Source of the DNA: Taishania sp.
GTDB lineage: Bacteria > Bacteroidota > Bacteroidia > Flavobacteriales_D > Crocinitomicaceae
Length of the DNA stretch: 64,000 bases
Direction: 5' to 3'
Assembly (NCBI GenBank): GCA_030150045.1
Contig: JASLGM010000047.1
Coordinates: 62,001-126,000, forward strand
Positions 42,433-49,951 of the stretch are shown piece after piece. The notes under the pieces are model-generated. The model did no database searches. It worked only from the letters and a program-made list of their open reading frames with translations, and was not told the DNA's origin. The position numbers and the translations under genes are program-made. Position 1 is the first letter of the stretch. Every line of letters starts with the position of its first letter.

Positions 42433-43884
42433 ATGGAAGCTTCTTTTGGTTATGAAACTGAGCTAAAGTCACACGTTGAAAGAGAACGCGCGGCAGTTAA
42501 ACTTTCAAGTAAAGTTGGAGAATTATTGTACGATCAAGGAATTGAATTGGTTCTTTTTAGAAACCACCTTACAGACGTTACCTTATCTGAAATTTTGAAC
42601 TTGCACGAATACGCAAGAAAAGTTGTCAATAAGTCTATAGATGTATTCACAACTTCTGAATTAGCAGAAGAACTTTTGAAAATGGACCTAGCGCCAGCAA
42701 AATTAGACATCGGGAAATTAGCCTACGAATGGATCGAATCAAACGGTTCTTACGCTTCTAAAGCAGATTTCTTGAATGAAAAACTAAAAGATTTTAAATC
42801 TGGGGTTGGAAATAACATCGAACCTCGAGACGTTGTATTATACGGTTTCGGACGTATCGGTCGTTTAGCAGCTAGAGAATTAATCAAACAAGCAGGAAAA
42901 GGACAACAATTACGCTTACGTGCAATCGTAACTCGTGGAAATTCAGCTGAAGACATCATTAAACGCGCTTCTTTATTACGTAACGATTCTGTTCATGGAG
43001 CCTACAAAGGAACTGTTATTGCCGACGTAGAAAACGAAGCAATCATCATCAACGGACAGATCGTAAAAATGATTTCGGCTAACAACCCCGAAGATGTAGA
43101 TTATACAGCATACGGAATCAACAACGCATTAGTAATCGATAACACAGGAGTATTTACTAACCGTGAAGCTCTAAGTCGTCACTTACAAGCTAAAGGCGTA
43201 GCAAAAGTTATCCTTACTGCACCAGGAAAAGAAATTCCAAACATTGTTTACGGTATAAACCAAGCTGATATCGACGTAGAAAACGAAAACATCTTCTCCG
43301 CAGCGTCTTGTACAACAAATGCGATTTCTCCAATATTGAAAATCGTTAACGACAACTACGGAATCGTTAAAGGACATATTGAAACGGTACACGCATATAC
43401 CAACGACCAAAACTTGTTGGACAACATGCACAAAAAACCACGCCGTGGACGATCTGCTGCTGTGAACATGGTAATCACCTCTACCGGAGCTGGTTCAGCG
43501 GTAACAAAAGTAATTCCAGATTTGAAAGATAAATTAACTGCAAACGCAGTACGTGTACCAACTCCAAACGGTTCATTGGCTATCCTAAGCTTGGAATTAA
43601 CTAAAGACACATCAATCGAAGACATCAACGCAATCGTGAGAGACGCTTCTTTAGAGGGTGACTTAGTAAATCAGATTTATTATTCTTACGATCCAGAATG
43701 CGTATCAAGCGACATCATCGGAAACACATGTTGTTCCGTATTCGATTCCCACGCAACAATCGTATCAAACGACAAGAAAAACGTTGTATTATACGCATGG
43801 TATGACAACGAATTCGGTTATACAAAACAAGTAATTCGCTTGGCGAAACACGTAGCTAAAGTTAGACGTAACATCTACTATTAG
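42433..43884 (+). CDS. gap: Glyceraldehyde-3-phosphate dehydrogenase, long Bacteroidota form
   Basis: 483 residues, about 140 longer than the usual GAPDH. The extra N-terminal helical domain (1-135) precedes the Rossmann motif GFGRIGR (about 138-144). The catalytic cysteine is in SAASCTTNAISPI (about 293) and the active-site His region VHAYTNDQNLLDN follows. The enzyme oxidises G3P to 1,3-bisphosphoglycerate with NAD+. The N-terminal extension is shared by Bacteroidota relatives and its role is not known to me. Codon use shows clear signs of high expression (frequent AAC, GTA, TTC). It has its own terminator. Confidence 0.95.
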   Translation: MEASFGYETELKSHVERERAAVKLSSKVGELLYDQGIELVLFRNHLTDVTLSEILNLHEYARKVVNKSIDVFTTSELAEELLKMDLAPAKLDIGKLAYEWIESNGSYASKADFLNEKLKDFKSGVGNNIEPRDVVLYGFGRIGRLAARELIKQAGKGQQLRLRAIVTRGNSAEDIIKRASLLRNDSVHGAYKGTVIADVENEAIIINGQIVKMISANNPEDVDYTAYGINNALVIDNTGVFTNREALSRHLQAKGVAKVILTAPGKEIPNIVYGINQADIDVENENIFSAASCTTNAISPILKIVNDNYGIVKGHIETVHAYTNDQNLLDNMHKKPRRGRSAAVNMVITSTGAGSAVTKVIPDLKDKLTANAVRVPTPNGSLAILSLELTKDTSIEDINAIVRDASLEGDLVNQIYYSYDPECVSSDIIGNTCCSVFDSHATIVSNDKKNVVLYAWYDNEFGYTKQVIRLAKHVAKVRRNIYY

Positions 43885-43903
43885 TCAACATTCACAAGAG
43901 ACA

Positions 43904-43937
43904 AAAGGGTTGGACAATTCGTTCAGCCCTTTTTTTA
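43904..43937 (+). terminator. Terminator of gap
   Basis: AAAGGGTTGGAC pairs with GTTCAGCCCTTT (two wobble pairs) around a 5-nt loop, followed by a T tract. Confidence 0.85.
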
Positions 43938-43960
43938 TGCCTTTATCAAAGGAAATTATT

Positions 43961-44104
43961 GGACTGCCTTAACCGTTTACGGGCTTTAGTTGGCTCGCAG
44001 AAAAGATCGATGGTCTACACTTCTGAAAAGCTTCTAAAGTCGCTTTCCATCAGCTAGCCACCGAACCTTTCTGCCTCACCAAGCTACCGCCCTCCATCGG
44101 GGCA
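43961..44104 (-). repeat. Diverged Module B repeat, copy B4a
   Basis: Minus direction: the segment ends ACTAAAGCCCGTAAACGG-TTAAGGCAGTCC and starts GCCCCGATGGAGGGCGG-TAGCTT. Internal blocks are strongly diverged (AAAGCGACTTTAGAAGC instead of the usual GCGACCAAAGGAAGC). It is one half of an inverted pair in the 649-bp gap 43885-44533. Confidence 0.65.
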
Positions 44105-44247
44105 GAGTGAAATGGTTTCAAAACAAAGTTCAGTTTACAATATCTCAATATGCCCATATAGAAACCAAAGAATAAAATCGCAATTCCACATCAAAAAACA
44201 AGATCAAACATCTGATAATCATCACATCAATCAAAAACTAATCTTCA

Positions 44248-44390
44248 GCCCGGGCGGAAAGCGATAGCTAAAAGAAGTGAAAAAGGTGTGAACGTACGTT
44301 TGGCACAGCGACCAAAGGAAGCTCGGGTCAAGCGAACAGTGAAGCCTTTTTTCACGATTTTACTAAAGCTTGTAGACCGAAATGGCTGCC
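44248..44390 (+). repeat. Module B repeat, copy B4b
   Basis: It starts GCCCGGGCGGAAAGCG-ATAGCTAAA, contains CACAGCGACCAAAGGAAGC and ends ACTAAAGCTTGTAGACC-GAAATGGCTGCC. It is inverted relative to copy B4a, 143 bp away. The remaining spacer (44105-44247) is AT-rich and holds nothing I can name. Confidence 0.85.
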
Positions 44391-44476
44391 AAATAAATTA
44401 TCAAAACATGTTATTTCTTATACTTCGGTGGCTTAAACACACTTTCGCTTGACAATGTAAATCGAAATAAGGGAAC

Positions 44477-44502
44477 AAAAAAAACCTGACCGAAGCCAGG
44501 TT
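44477..44502 (-). terminator. Terminator of tig
   Basis: On the minus strand AACCTGG-CTTCGG-TCAGGTT makes a stable tetraloop-like hairpin followed by TTTTTT, 30 nt after the tig stop. Confidence 0.85.
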
Positions 44503-44533
44503 TCTTAATATAAAAATATAACAGGAATAATTC

Positions 44534-45886
44534 TTATTTGTTTGCTAACTCAACGAAAGCATCGTAAGAAATTTCTTTTTCGTTTAATTTTACGGTGTCT
44601 TTGAAGATTTGCGTCAACTTCGTTTCAGCCAACATATCGTAGATACGGTTTGCCTCTTCTTTGTTTGTCAAAACTTGCATTGCCGATTGTGTTAATTCCG
44701 CATCTTCTGGCGCTGGAATTCCGTATTGTGCGTAGTTTGCTACTAACAATCCTTTTGTGAATTCTACTGCTTCAGCTTGATCAAACTTAACATCTTTAGA
44801 CTTAAACACTTCTGTTTGAATCAATTGCCATTTAAGGTTGTTGGAATATGCTGGGTAATCTGCTTCAATTTGGTCTTCAGAAATTTCACTTGTGTTGCTC
44901 AATTTAATCCAACGTTTCATGAAAGTATCTGGCAATTCCACTTTTGTTGTTTCCATCAAGTGGTTGAATACCAATTTCGTTAATAAACGGTCAGCATCTT
45001 GTGCGAACATATTGTCTAAATCACCTTTGATGCGCTCTTTCACTTCCGCTTCTGTTGTTACAGCACCTTCACCGAACAATTTATCGAACAATTCTTGGTT
45101 CATCTCTGCCATTTCCATCACTTTCACTTCGTTAATGGTCATTTGAAATTTTGAAGAAAGGTTCGCGAATTCTTCCGCTTTAACACCTAACATAGCAGCT
45201 GCGTCTGCTTCGCTTCTTGAAACCTTAACAGGCTCAACTACGATAACATCACCAACTTTTGCACCTATTAAGCTTTTCTTTGTTGCTTTATCTTCAACGA
45301 ATTCAACAGAGATAGTAGACGTATTCTCAACTCCTCCTTCTTTTACTGTATTGTCATCGTTTAACTCAACAAATTTTCCGAAAATCAAGTCTTTTTCTCC
45401 TACTTTTTCAGAAGCAACTAATTTCCCGTAACGGCGTTGAATATCTTCAAGTTGTTTACCGATTAACTCGTCGTCTACTTTGATTTTGTTGTAGTCGATT
45501 TTTGTTTTATCTGTAAGATCAAGTTTAATTTCTGGAGAGATTCCAATTTCGTATTCAAAAGTAAAGGTATCTGGATTAGCAAAATCACCTTTTACATCTG
45601 TACCTGCTTTAGGAATTGGGTTTCCTAAGATGTTCAATTTATTTTCTTGAATGTATCCGTAAAGTGCATCGTTTACAACTTTATTCATTTCATCAGCCAA
45701 CACAGAGCTTCCGTATTGTTTTTGAATTAAAGAAGCGGGAACAGTTCCAGGACGGAATCCAGGGATTTTTGCAGATTTTCTAAGCTTGTTCAATTGAGAT
45801 TTAACTTTATCAGCGTAATCCTCTTTCGAAACCTCTACTGTCAAAACTGCATTTAATGCATCAATGTCTTGTTTTGTAACTTTCAT
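44534..45886 (-). CDS. tig: Trigger factor
   Basis: 450 residues. The ribosome-binding N-terminal domain has KIPGFRPGTVPASLIQKQYG (about 38-57, the GFRxGKxP-type signature with GTVP), followed by a PPIase-like middle domain (about 155-240) and a helical C-terminal chaperone domain ending LNEKEISYDAFVELANK. Trigger factor binds nascent chains at the ribosome exit. The middle domain is diverged from the FKBP type, as in other Bacteroidota. A tRNA-Leu gene with its own terminator lies upstream on the same strand. Confidence 0.93.
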   Translation of the reverse strand: MKVTKQDIDALNAVLTVEVSKEDYADKVKSQLNKLRKSAKIPGFRPGTVPASLIQKQYGSSVLADEMNKVVNDALYGYIQENKLNILGNPIPKAGTDVKGDFANPDTFTFEYEIGISPEIKLDLTDKTKIDYNKIKVDDELIGKQLEDIQRRYGKLVASEKVGEKDLIFGKFVELNDDNTVKEGGVENTSTISVEFVEDKATKKSLIGAKVGDVIVVEPVKVSRSEADAAAMLGVKAEEFANLSSKFQMTINEVKVMEMAEMNQELFDKLFGEGAVTTEAEVKERIKGDLDNMFAQDADRLLTKLVFNHLMETTKVELPDTFMKRWIKLSNTSEISEDQIEADYPAYSNNLKWQLIQTEVFKSKDVKFDQAEAVEFTKGLLVANYAQYGIPAPEDAELTQSAMQVLTNKEEANRIYDMLAETKLTQIFKDTVKLNEKEISYDAFVELANK

Positions 45887-45911
45887 TTCTCTAATGTTTA
45901 AAGTTGCTTTA

Positions 45912-45947
45912 AATAAAAAATGGTATAAGCGATCACTTATACCATTT
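45912..45947 (-). terminator. Terminator between tRNA-Leu and tig
   Basis: A perfect 12-bp stem AAATGGTATAAG / CTTATACCATTT with a 6-nt loop. On the minus strand it is followed by TTTATT, so it ends the tRNA transcript before tig. Confidence 0.75.
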
Positions 45948-45957
45948 AAAAATCAAG

Positions 45958-46039
45958 TGCGGATGGAGGGACTCGAACCCGCACACCTCACGGCACTAGA
46001 TCCTAAGTCTAGCGTGTCTACCAATTTCACCACATCCGC
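45958..46039 (-). tRNA. tRNA-Leu (anticodon UAG)
   Basis: 82 nt incl. discriminator A. Acceptor GCGGATG pairs with CATCCGC; D arm TGGTGAAATTGGTAGACACG; anticodon stem CTAGA/TCTAG with loop CTTAGGA, giving anticodon TAG (codon CUA and others CUN); long variable arm as in class II; T loop TTCGAGT. The T stem is GCGGG / CCCTC with one C-U mismatch. CCA is not encoded. Confidence 0.95.
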
Positions 46040-46090
46040 ATTATTTCTTAAAGTTCAGCTCGACTGCTGACTCCCAAATGAATTGGAGTG

Positions 46091-46121
46091 CAAATATATG
46101 TACTATATTCGAATCTGCAAA
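46091..46121 (-). promoter_or_regulatory. Promoter of tRNA-Leu
   Basis: Minus strand: TTTG (46118-46121), 19-nt spacer, TATATTTG (46091-46098): a perfect match. The primary transcript would have a leader of about 50 nt before the mature tRNA. Confidence 0.75.
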
Positions 46122-46267
46122 CACTTCTCTCCTTTTTTTTGAAAAAAAATATCGTTTTTTTAGTACTTAATTATTATACAGTACTTTATGTTTTCGGGGA
46201 AACACTACTTTTTTTTATGTTCAAATATATTTTCCTTAAAATCCTTTTAAAGAAGCATTAGATAATC

Positions 46268-46275
46268 TACTTTTG
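46268..46275 (+). promoter_or_regulatory. -7 element of the flavin reductase gene, predicted leaderless
   Basis: TACTTTTG ends 5 nt before the ATG at 46281. No clear TTG at 17-23 nt upstream. Confidence 0.5.
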
Positions 46276-46280
46276 CACTT

Positions 46281-47189
46281 ATGGAAGACAACTTTGTTAC
46301 ATTCGATCCGAAAGCATTACCTATTCCAAGAGTACATCAACTCTTATTAGGAGCTGTGGGTCCTCGTCCAATTGCTTTTGCATCTACTATTGACGCTGAT
46401 GGAGTACCCAATCTGGCACCTTTTAGCTTCTTTAATGTTTTTAGTGCCAACCCTCCTATTTTGATATTCTCCCCTGCAAATAGCGGAAGAACGGGTGCAC
46501 CAAAAGACACGTATTTAAATGCAAAAGCGCATCCGGAAGTGGTGATTAACATTGTCAATTATTCTATGGTAGAGCAAATGAGCTTAGCCAGTTCACCGTA
46601 TGCTAAAGAGACAGACGAATTCATCAAAGCTGGATTTACGAAAGTCACTTCTGATTTGGTAAAACCTTTCCGTGTGAAGGAAGCTCCGGCTCAGTTTGAA
46701 TGTAAAATCATTGAAGTAAAGGAATTAGGTGATGGTGGTGGCGCAGGAAACCTAATCATCTGCGAAGTCGTAAAAATGCACTTCGATCCTGCTGTATTAA
46801 CAGAAGAAGGACAAGTAGATCAATTTAAAATGGACTTGGTTTCAAGAATGGGCGGAAATTGGTACTGCCGTTCGGACAAAAACTCCATGTTTGAAATTAC
46901 AAAACCAATAACAACTTGCGGCGTGGGATATGACCAATTACCAGCAGACATTTTAGACAGTACTATCTTGTCAGCTAATGACTTAGGAAAACTAGCGGGA
47001 ATAGAAGAAATTCCAAATGAAACAGATGTGAATGAATATAAACTCATTGAATTGAGTGATTTATTCTTATCTTTAGAAGACAATCCCCAAGAATTGGAGA
47101 TTAATTTACACCAACGCGCCAAGGACCTTTTAGCGAAAAATGAGCTAAATGAGGCATGGATGACGCTACTAGCGTTCAACAACGGATAA
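46281..47189 (+). CDS. Flavin reductase-like FMN-binding protein
   Basis: 302 residues. The N-terminal flavin reductase-like domain (about 10-200) has RPIAFASTIDADGVPNLAPFSFFNVFSANPPILIFSPAN in shorter pieces, the FMN-binding split beta-barrel signature with NLAPFSFF. The C-terminal 90 residues (about 210-302) are an extra helical region seen in longer Bacteroidota members. These proteins bind FMN and reduce flavins or act as oxidoreductases of unknown substrate. The DUF3127 gene follows 30 nt downstream and may be in the same operon. Confidence 0.87.
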   Translation: MEDNFVTFDPKALPIPRVHQLLLGAVGPRPIAFASTIDADGVPNLAPFSFFNVFSANPPILIFSPANSGRTGAPKDTYLNAKAHPEVVINIVNYSMVEQMSLASSPYAKETDEFIKAGFTKVTSDLVKPFRVKEAPAQFECKIIEVKELGDGGGAGNLIICEVVKMHFDPAVLTEEGQVDQFKMDLVSRMGGNWYCRSDKNSMFEITKPITTCGVGYDQLPADILDSTILSANDLGKLAGIEEIPNETDVNEYKLIELSDLFLSLEDNPQELEINLHQRAKDLLAKNELNEAWMTLLAFNNG

Positions 47190-47219
47190 AAGAAAACACG
47201 ATTTAATACAAAATAGAAT

Positions 47220-47615
47220 ATGTTCAAAATTACAGGAACGGTTAAGGTCATCAACCCTACTCAGCAAATATCTGAGAAATTCATGAAAAGAGAATTTGTC
47301 GTAACAGACACATCAGGCATGTATCCCCAAGATATTATGTTCCAGTCTACGCAAGACAAATGCAGTCTTTTAGATACCATTCAAATCAACGACACTGTTG
47401 AAGTATCTTTCAACCTTCGCGGTCGTGAATGGATCAATCCACAAGGTGAGGCAAAGTACTTTAATACGCTTGAAGCTTGGCGAATTGAGAAAATGGGCGG
47501 TGGTTCTAACGCTGGTTCTTTTGGTGGTGCACCAGAACCTATGGGAATGCCTTCTGCTCCTTCAACACCTGATTTTGGTGGCGGTTCATCTGACGAAGAC
47601 GATCTACCTTTCTAA
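47220..47615 (+). CDS. DUF3127 domain protein (OB-fold-like)
   Basis: 131 residues. The DUF3127 core (about 1-90: KITGTVKVINPTQQISEKFMKREFVVTD, DIMFQSTQDKC, VEVSFNLRGREWINPQGEAKYFNTLEAWRIE in pieces) is a predicted OB fold. The tail (90-131) is Gly/Pro/Ser rich and ends in acidic DEDDLPF, like the C-terminal tip of single-strand DNA-binding proteins (SSB: DDDIPF). Binding to ssDNA and docking of repair partners through the tip is therefore a reasonable inference. Followed by a terminator. Confidence 0.87.
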   Translation: MFKITGTVKVINPTQQISEKFMKREFVVTDTSGMYPQDIMFQSTQDKCSLLDTIQINDTVEVSFNLRGREWINPQGEAKYFNTLEAWRIEKMGGGSNAGSFGGAPEPMGMPSAPSTPDFGGGSSDEDDLPF

Positions 47616-47633
47616 GAAATTATCCTCACGTAT

Positions 47634-47668
47634 AAAGGGAACGCAAGCTATTGTGTTCCCTTTTTTTA
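47634..47668 (+). terminator. Terminator after DUF3127 gene
   Basis: AAAGGGAACGCA / TGTGTTCCCTTT with one wobble and a 6-nt loop, then TTTTTT. Confidence 0.85.
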
Positions 47669-47711
47669 TACCTACAACTTTCCTTTAAAAGGAAACGAAA
47701 ATGAACAAATT

Positions 47712-47791
47712 GCGTTAGGGATAGTAGCGGCATCCTTTTCTTATTTTTAGAAAAGATAGAGCGAATAGCCCGACCCTTTAGGGAAACGCCC
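47712..47791 (-). repeat. Module A repeat, copy A5
   Basis: Minus strand: starts GGGCGTTTCCCT, ends TATCCCTAACGC. Hairpins CCCT/AGGG and ATCTTTTCT/AAGAAAAGGAT with GGGCTATTCGCT between. In the minus direction it follows copy B5, the reverse of the A-then-B order seen in the other two composites. Confidence 0.85.
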
Positions 47792-47807
47792 AAAAAAGAA
47801 ATAATTA

Positions 47808-47950
47808 GGCAGCCTTTACGGTCTACGCGTTTTAGTAAACTCCTGTAAAAGGGTTCACCAGCCACGTACAACGCGCTTCCGTTGGTCGCAGTTGTACGTT
47901 GGCGTTCACACCTTTCCACTTCGTTTAGCTATCACGCTGCTCCCGGGCTG
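47808..47950 (-). repeat. Module B repeat, copy B5
   Basis: Minus strand: it starts AGCCCGGGAGCAGCGTG-ATAGCTAAA, contains AACTGCGACCAACGGAAGC and ends ACTAAAACGCGTAGACC-GTAAAGGCTGCC. It fills, with copy A5, most of the 544-bp gap 47616-48159. The remainder (47951-48159) is AT-rich upstream sequence of the next gene. Confidence 0.85.
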
Positions 47951-48159
47951 GAAATCACAAGCAAACCTTAGCTTCATGTACAATCAAAAAATCGTTTTAC
48001 TAATGATTAACACCATGATTATCAAATATTTTTACTTTCGGTTTTTCTCATTTATTAACATTGAAAAAGCAAACACCACCTATTTTGAAATGTTTTTTTC
48101 TTATTTTAGCCCAACACTTCATACCTAATTGAATATTCAATTCAGTAAAAAAAAACAAT

Positions 48160-49080
48160 ATGAAACAAATTTACACATTAGCGCTTTGTGCTTTATCAAT
48201 GAGTGCATTCGCTCAAACAACAATTTCCTTCGAAGAAAGTGAAGGATATTCTTTAGGAACTATAAACACGCAAAAGGGTTGGGAAGTAGCTGAAAGTCAA
48301 GGTGGTGGTTTTATTGAAAATCAAATCATTACAGACGAAAAGGCTTCTGAAGGTCTTTACTCATTCAAAAACAGTCACGAACCAACTTATAACGAACAGT
48401 GGTTCCCTATTTTTGGAGGAGCATATGAGTTTTCAGAACCAATTGATTACAAAAACTTTTCATTCTCGTATGATGTTTTAGTAACCGAACAAGGTGGTGC
48501 TGATTTTGAGTTTGTCGCTTTTTCCATCAATGATTTAGACGAATACACGCCAATTGTAGGAATTGGAATTGAAAATCGTGGTGATTTTTACTTAACGAAA
48601 GACGAAGATTACGATTTCGAACCCGTTCAAGGTCCTTGGCAAGTAGGTGAATGGATGAACATTAAATTAGTTGGAGTAGACAATAAAATCACTTTTTATT
48701 TAAATGGTGTTGAAAAAGCTGAAATTCCTGCTTTTGGAACATCCGATATTCTTGGGATTAATATCCTTCATAACAATTATGGTGGTTCAGCTTACTATGA
48801 TAATTTGATTATCAAATCTCCTTTCGATTTGGCTGTTGGTAATATTAAAGGAGAAAACAATTTAACGGTTTATCCGAATCCAGCGTCTGAAAGCATTACT
48901 GTTTCAGCTCCTGAAGCAATTCAATTTTCATCTATTGCCATTCTTGATATAAATGGAAAAGTAGTGATCGAAGGAACGGTAAAAGAAATCAACATCAAAG
49001 CATTACCAGCAGGGACGTACACTGCAAAAGCAACAACTGTTGATGGTAAAGTAATGGTTAGAAAAATCGTAAAAAAATAA
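48160..49080 (+). CDS. Secreted protein with T9SS type A sorting domain
   Basis: 306 residues: signal peptide (1-18), a concanavalin-like beta-sandwich (about 20-220; SFEESEGYSLGTINTQKGW, FSFSYDVLV, VGEWMNIKLVGVDNKITFYLNGVEKAEI in shorter pieces), and a C-terminal T9SS sorting domain (about 230-306: LTVYPNPASESITVS, ILDINGKVV, LPAGTYTAKA, VMVRKIVKK). T9SS exports it across the outer membrane and cleaves the end domain. The ligand is unknown; the sandwich resembles LamG/3-keto-disaccharide hydrolase folds. Monocistronic with a strong bidirectional terminator. Confidence 0.9.
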   Translation: MKQIYTLALCALSMSAFAQTTISFEESEGYSLGTINTQKGWEVAESQGGGFIENQIITDEKASEGLYSFKNSHEPTYNEQWFPIFGGAYEFSEPIDYKNFSFSYDVLVTEQGGADFEFVAFSINDLDEYTPIVGIGIENRGDFYLTKDEDYDFEPVQGPWQVGEWMNIKLVGVDNKITFYLNGVEKAEIPAFGTSDILGINILHNNYGGSAYYDNLIIKSPFDLAVGNIKGENNLTVYPNPASESITVSAPEAIQFSSIAILDINGKVVIEGTVKEINIKALPAGTYTAKATTVDGKVMVRKIVKK

Positions 49081-49104
49081 GCGATTAAGGTTCACATTAG
49101 AAAT

Positions 49105-49142
49105 AAAAAAAGGGTTTTCAAATAAATGAAAACCCTTTTTTT
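49105..49142 (+). terminator. Bidirectional terminator between convergent genes
   Basis: A perfect 16-bp inverted repeat AAAAAAAGGGTTTTCA / TGAAAACCCTTTTTTT with a 6-nt loop gives a T tract on both strands. It serves the T9SS cargo gene (plus) and the TIGR02757 gene (minus). Confidence 0.92.
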
Positions 49143-49161
49143 ATTGGTTCTTCTTTTACGA

Positions 49162-49932
49162 TTAAAACCCTTCAAAAATTCCAAGTCCGAATAAAGCGAA
49201 ATCATATTTTACGGGATCTGTTGCGTCGAGTCTCCTTAAATTTAGATCTAACTCATTGAGTGCTTTTATATCATTTTGTTTTCGATTAATCAATCCTAGT
49301 TTTCGTGCAACATTTCCAGAATGCACATCTAATGGACAACTTAACAGCGCGGGAGAAATATCCCATATTCCTAAATCAACCCCTGTATTGTCTTTTCGAC
49401 ACATCCATCTCAGGTACATATTTATTCGTTTGGCTACACTTCCTTTTTGTGGATCGGCAACGTGTTTACGGGTTCGATCTAGGTGCTCAATTTCAAAAAA
49501 ACATTGATTAAGTTGATGTATTGCGGGCAATAAAGAATCAGTTGTTTGGTGTTTTTGAAAGATTTGTTCCAAACCACCATATTGCTGATATATATGTTTA
49601 AGTGCTTTAATAAAGTACTGAAAATCGAGTGCATTAAATGTTCGGTGAACAAATCCTTCCAGTTTCTCTAAATCATTTTCTGTATGTGATAAAACAAAAT
49701 CGTAAGGTGACTCCCCTAACAAATCCATCATTCGATGTCCGTTTTTGGTAATCATTTTCCGGTTTCCCCATGCAATTGAAGCGGCTAAAAATCCCGCAAT
49801 CTCCTGATCTTCTTTTCGTGAATACCTGTGCGGAACGCTAATAGGATCTGGCTCAATGAAATCTACTGTATTATACTCCTCTACTTTCTCATCTAAAAAG
49901 GTTTTCAACTCCTCAAAACTCAACTGCTTCAT
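49162..49932 (-). CDS. TIGR02757 family protein
   Basis: 256 residues. The N-terminus (LDEKVEEYNTVDFIEPDPISVPHRYS) and the core IAGFLAASIAWGNRKMITKNGHRMM and CPLDVHSGNVARKLGL segments are the signatures of TIGR02757, a Bacteroidota/Chlorobi protein of unknown function, with resemblance to the helix-hairpin-helix glycosylase fold. It may bind nucleic acids but no active-site Asp/Lys pair is obvious. It is 19 nt downstream of the DUF4301 gene on the same strand. Confidence 0.87.
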   Translation of the reverse strand: MKQLSFEELKTFLDEKVEEYNTVDFIEPDPISVPHRYSRKEDQEIAGFLAASIAWGNRKMITKNGHRMMDLLGESPYDFVLSHTENDLEKLEGFVHRTFNALDFQYFIKALKHIYQQYGGLEQIFQKHQTTDSLLPAIHQLNQCFFEIEHLDRTRKHVADPQKGSVAKRINMYLRWMCRKDNTGVDLGIWDISPALLSCPLDVHSGNVARKLGLINRKQNDIKALNELDLNLRRLDATDPVKYDFALFGLGIFEGF

Positions 49933-49951
49933 CCTTTTATGTATTTATTGT

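Noticed and set aside
45864..46070. Plus-strand ORF of 68 codons across tRNA-Leu
   Set aside because: It is the antisense of the tRNA and its terminator; no coding signs.
47892..48128. Plus-strand ORF of 78 codons before the T9SS cargo gene
   Set aside because: It begins inside Module B copy B5 and has no resemblance to any protein; the AT-rich end gives a chance open frame.
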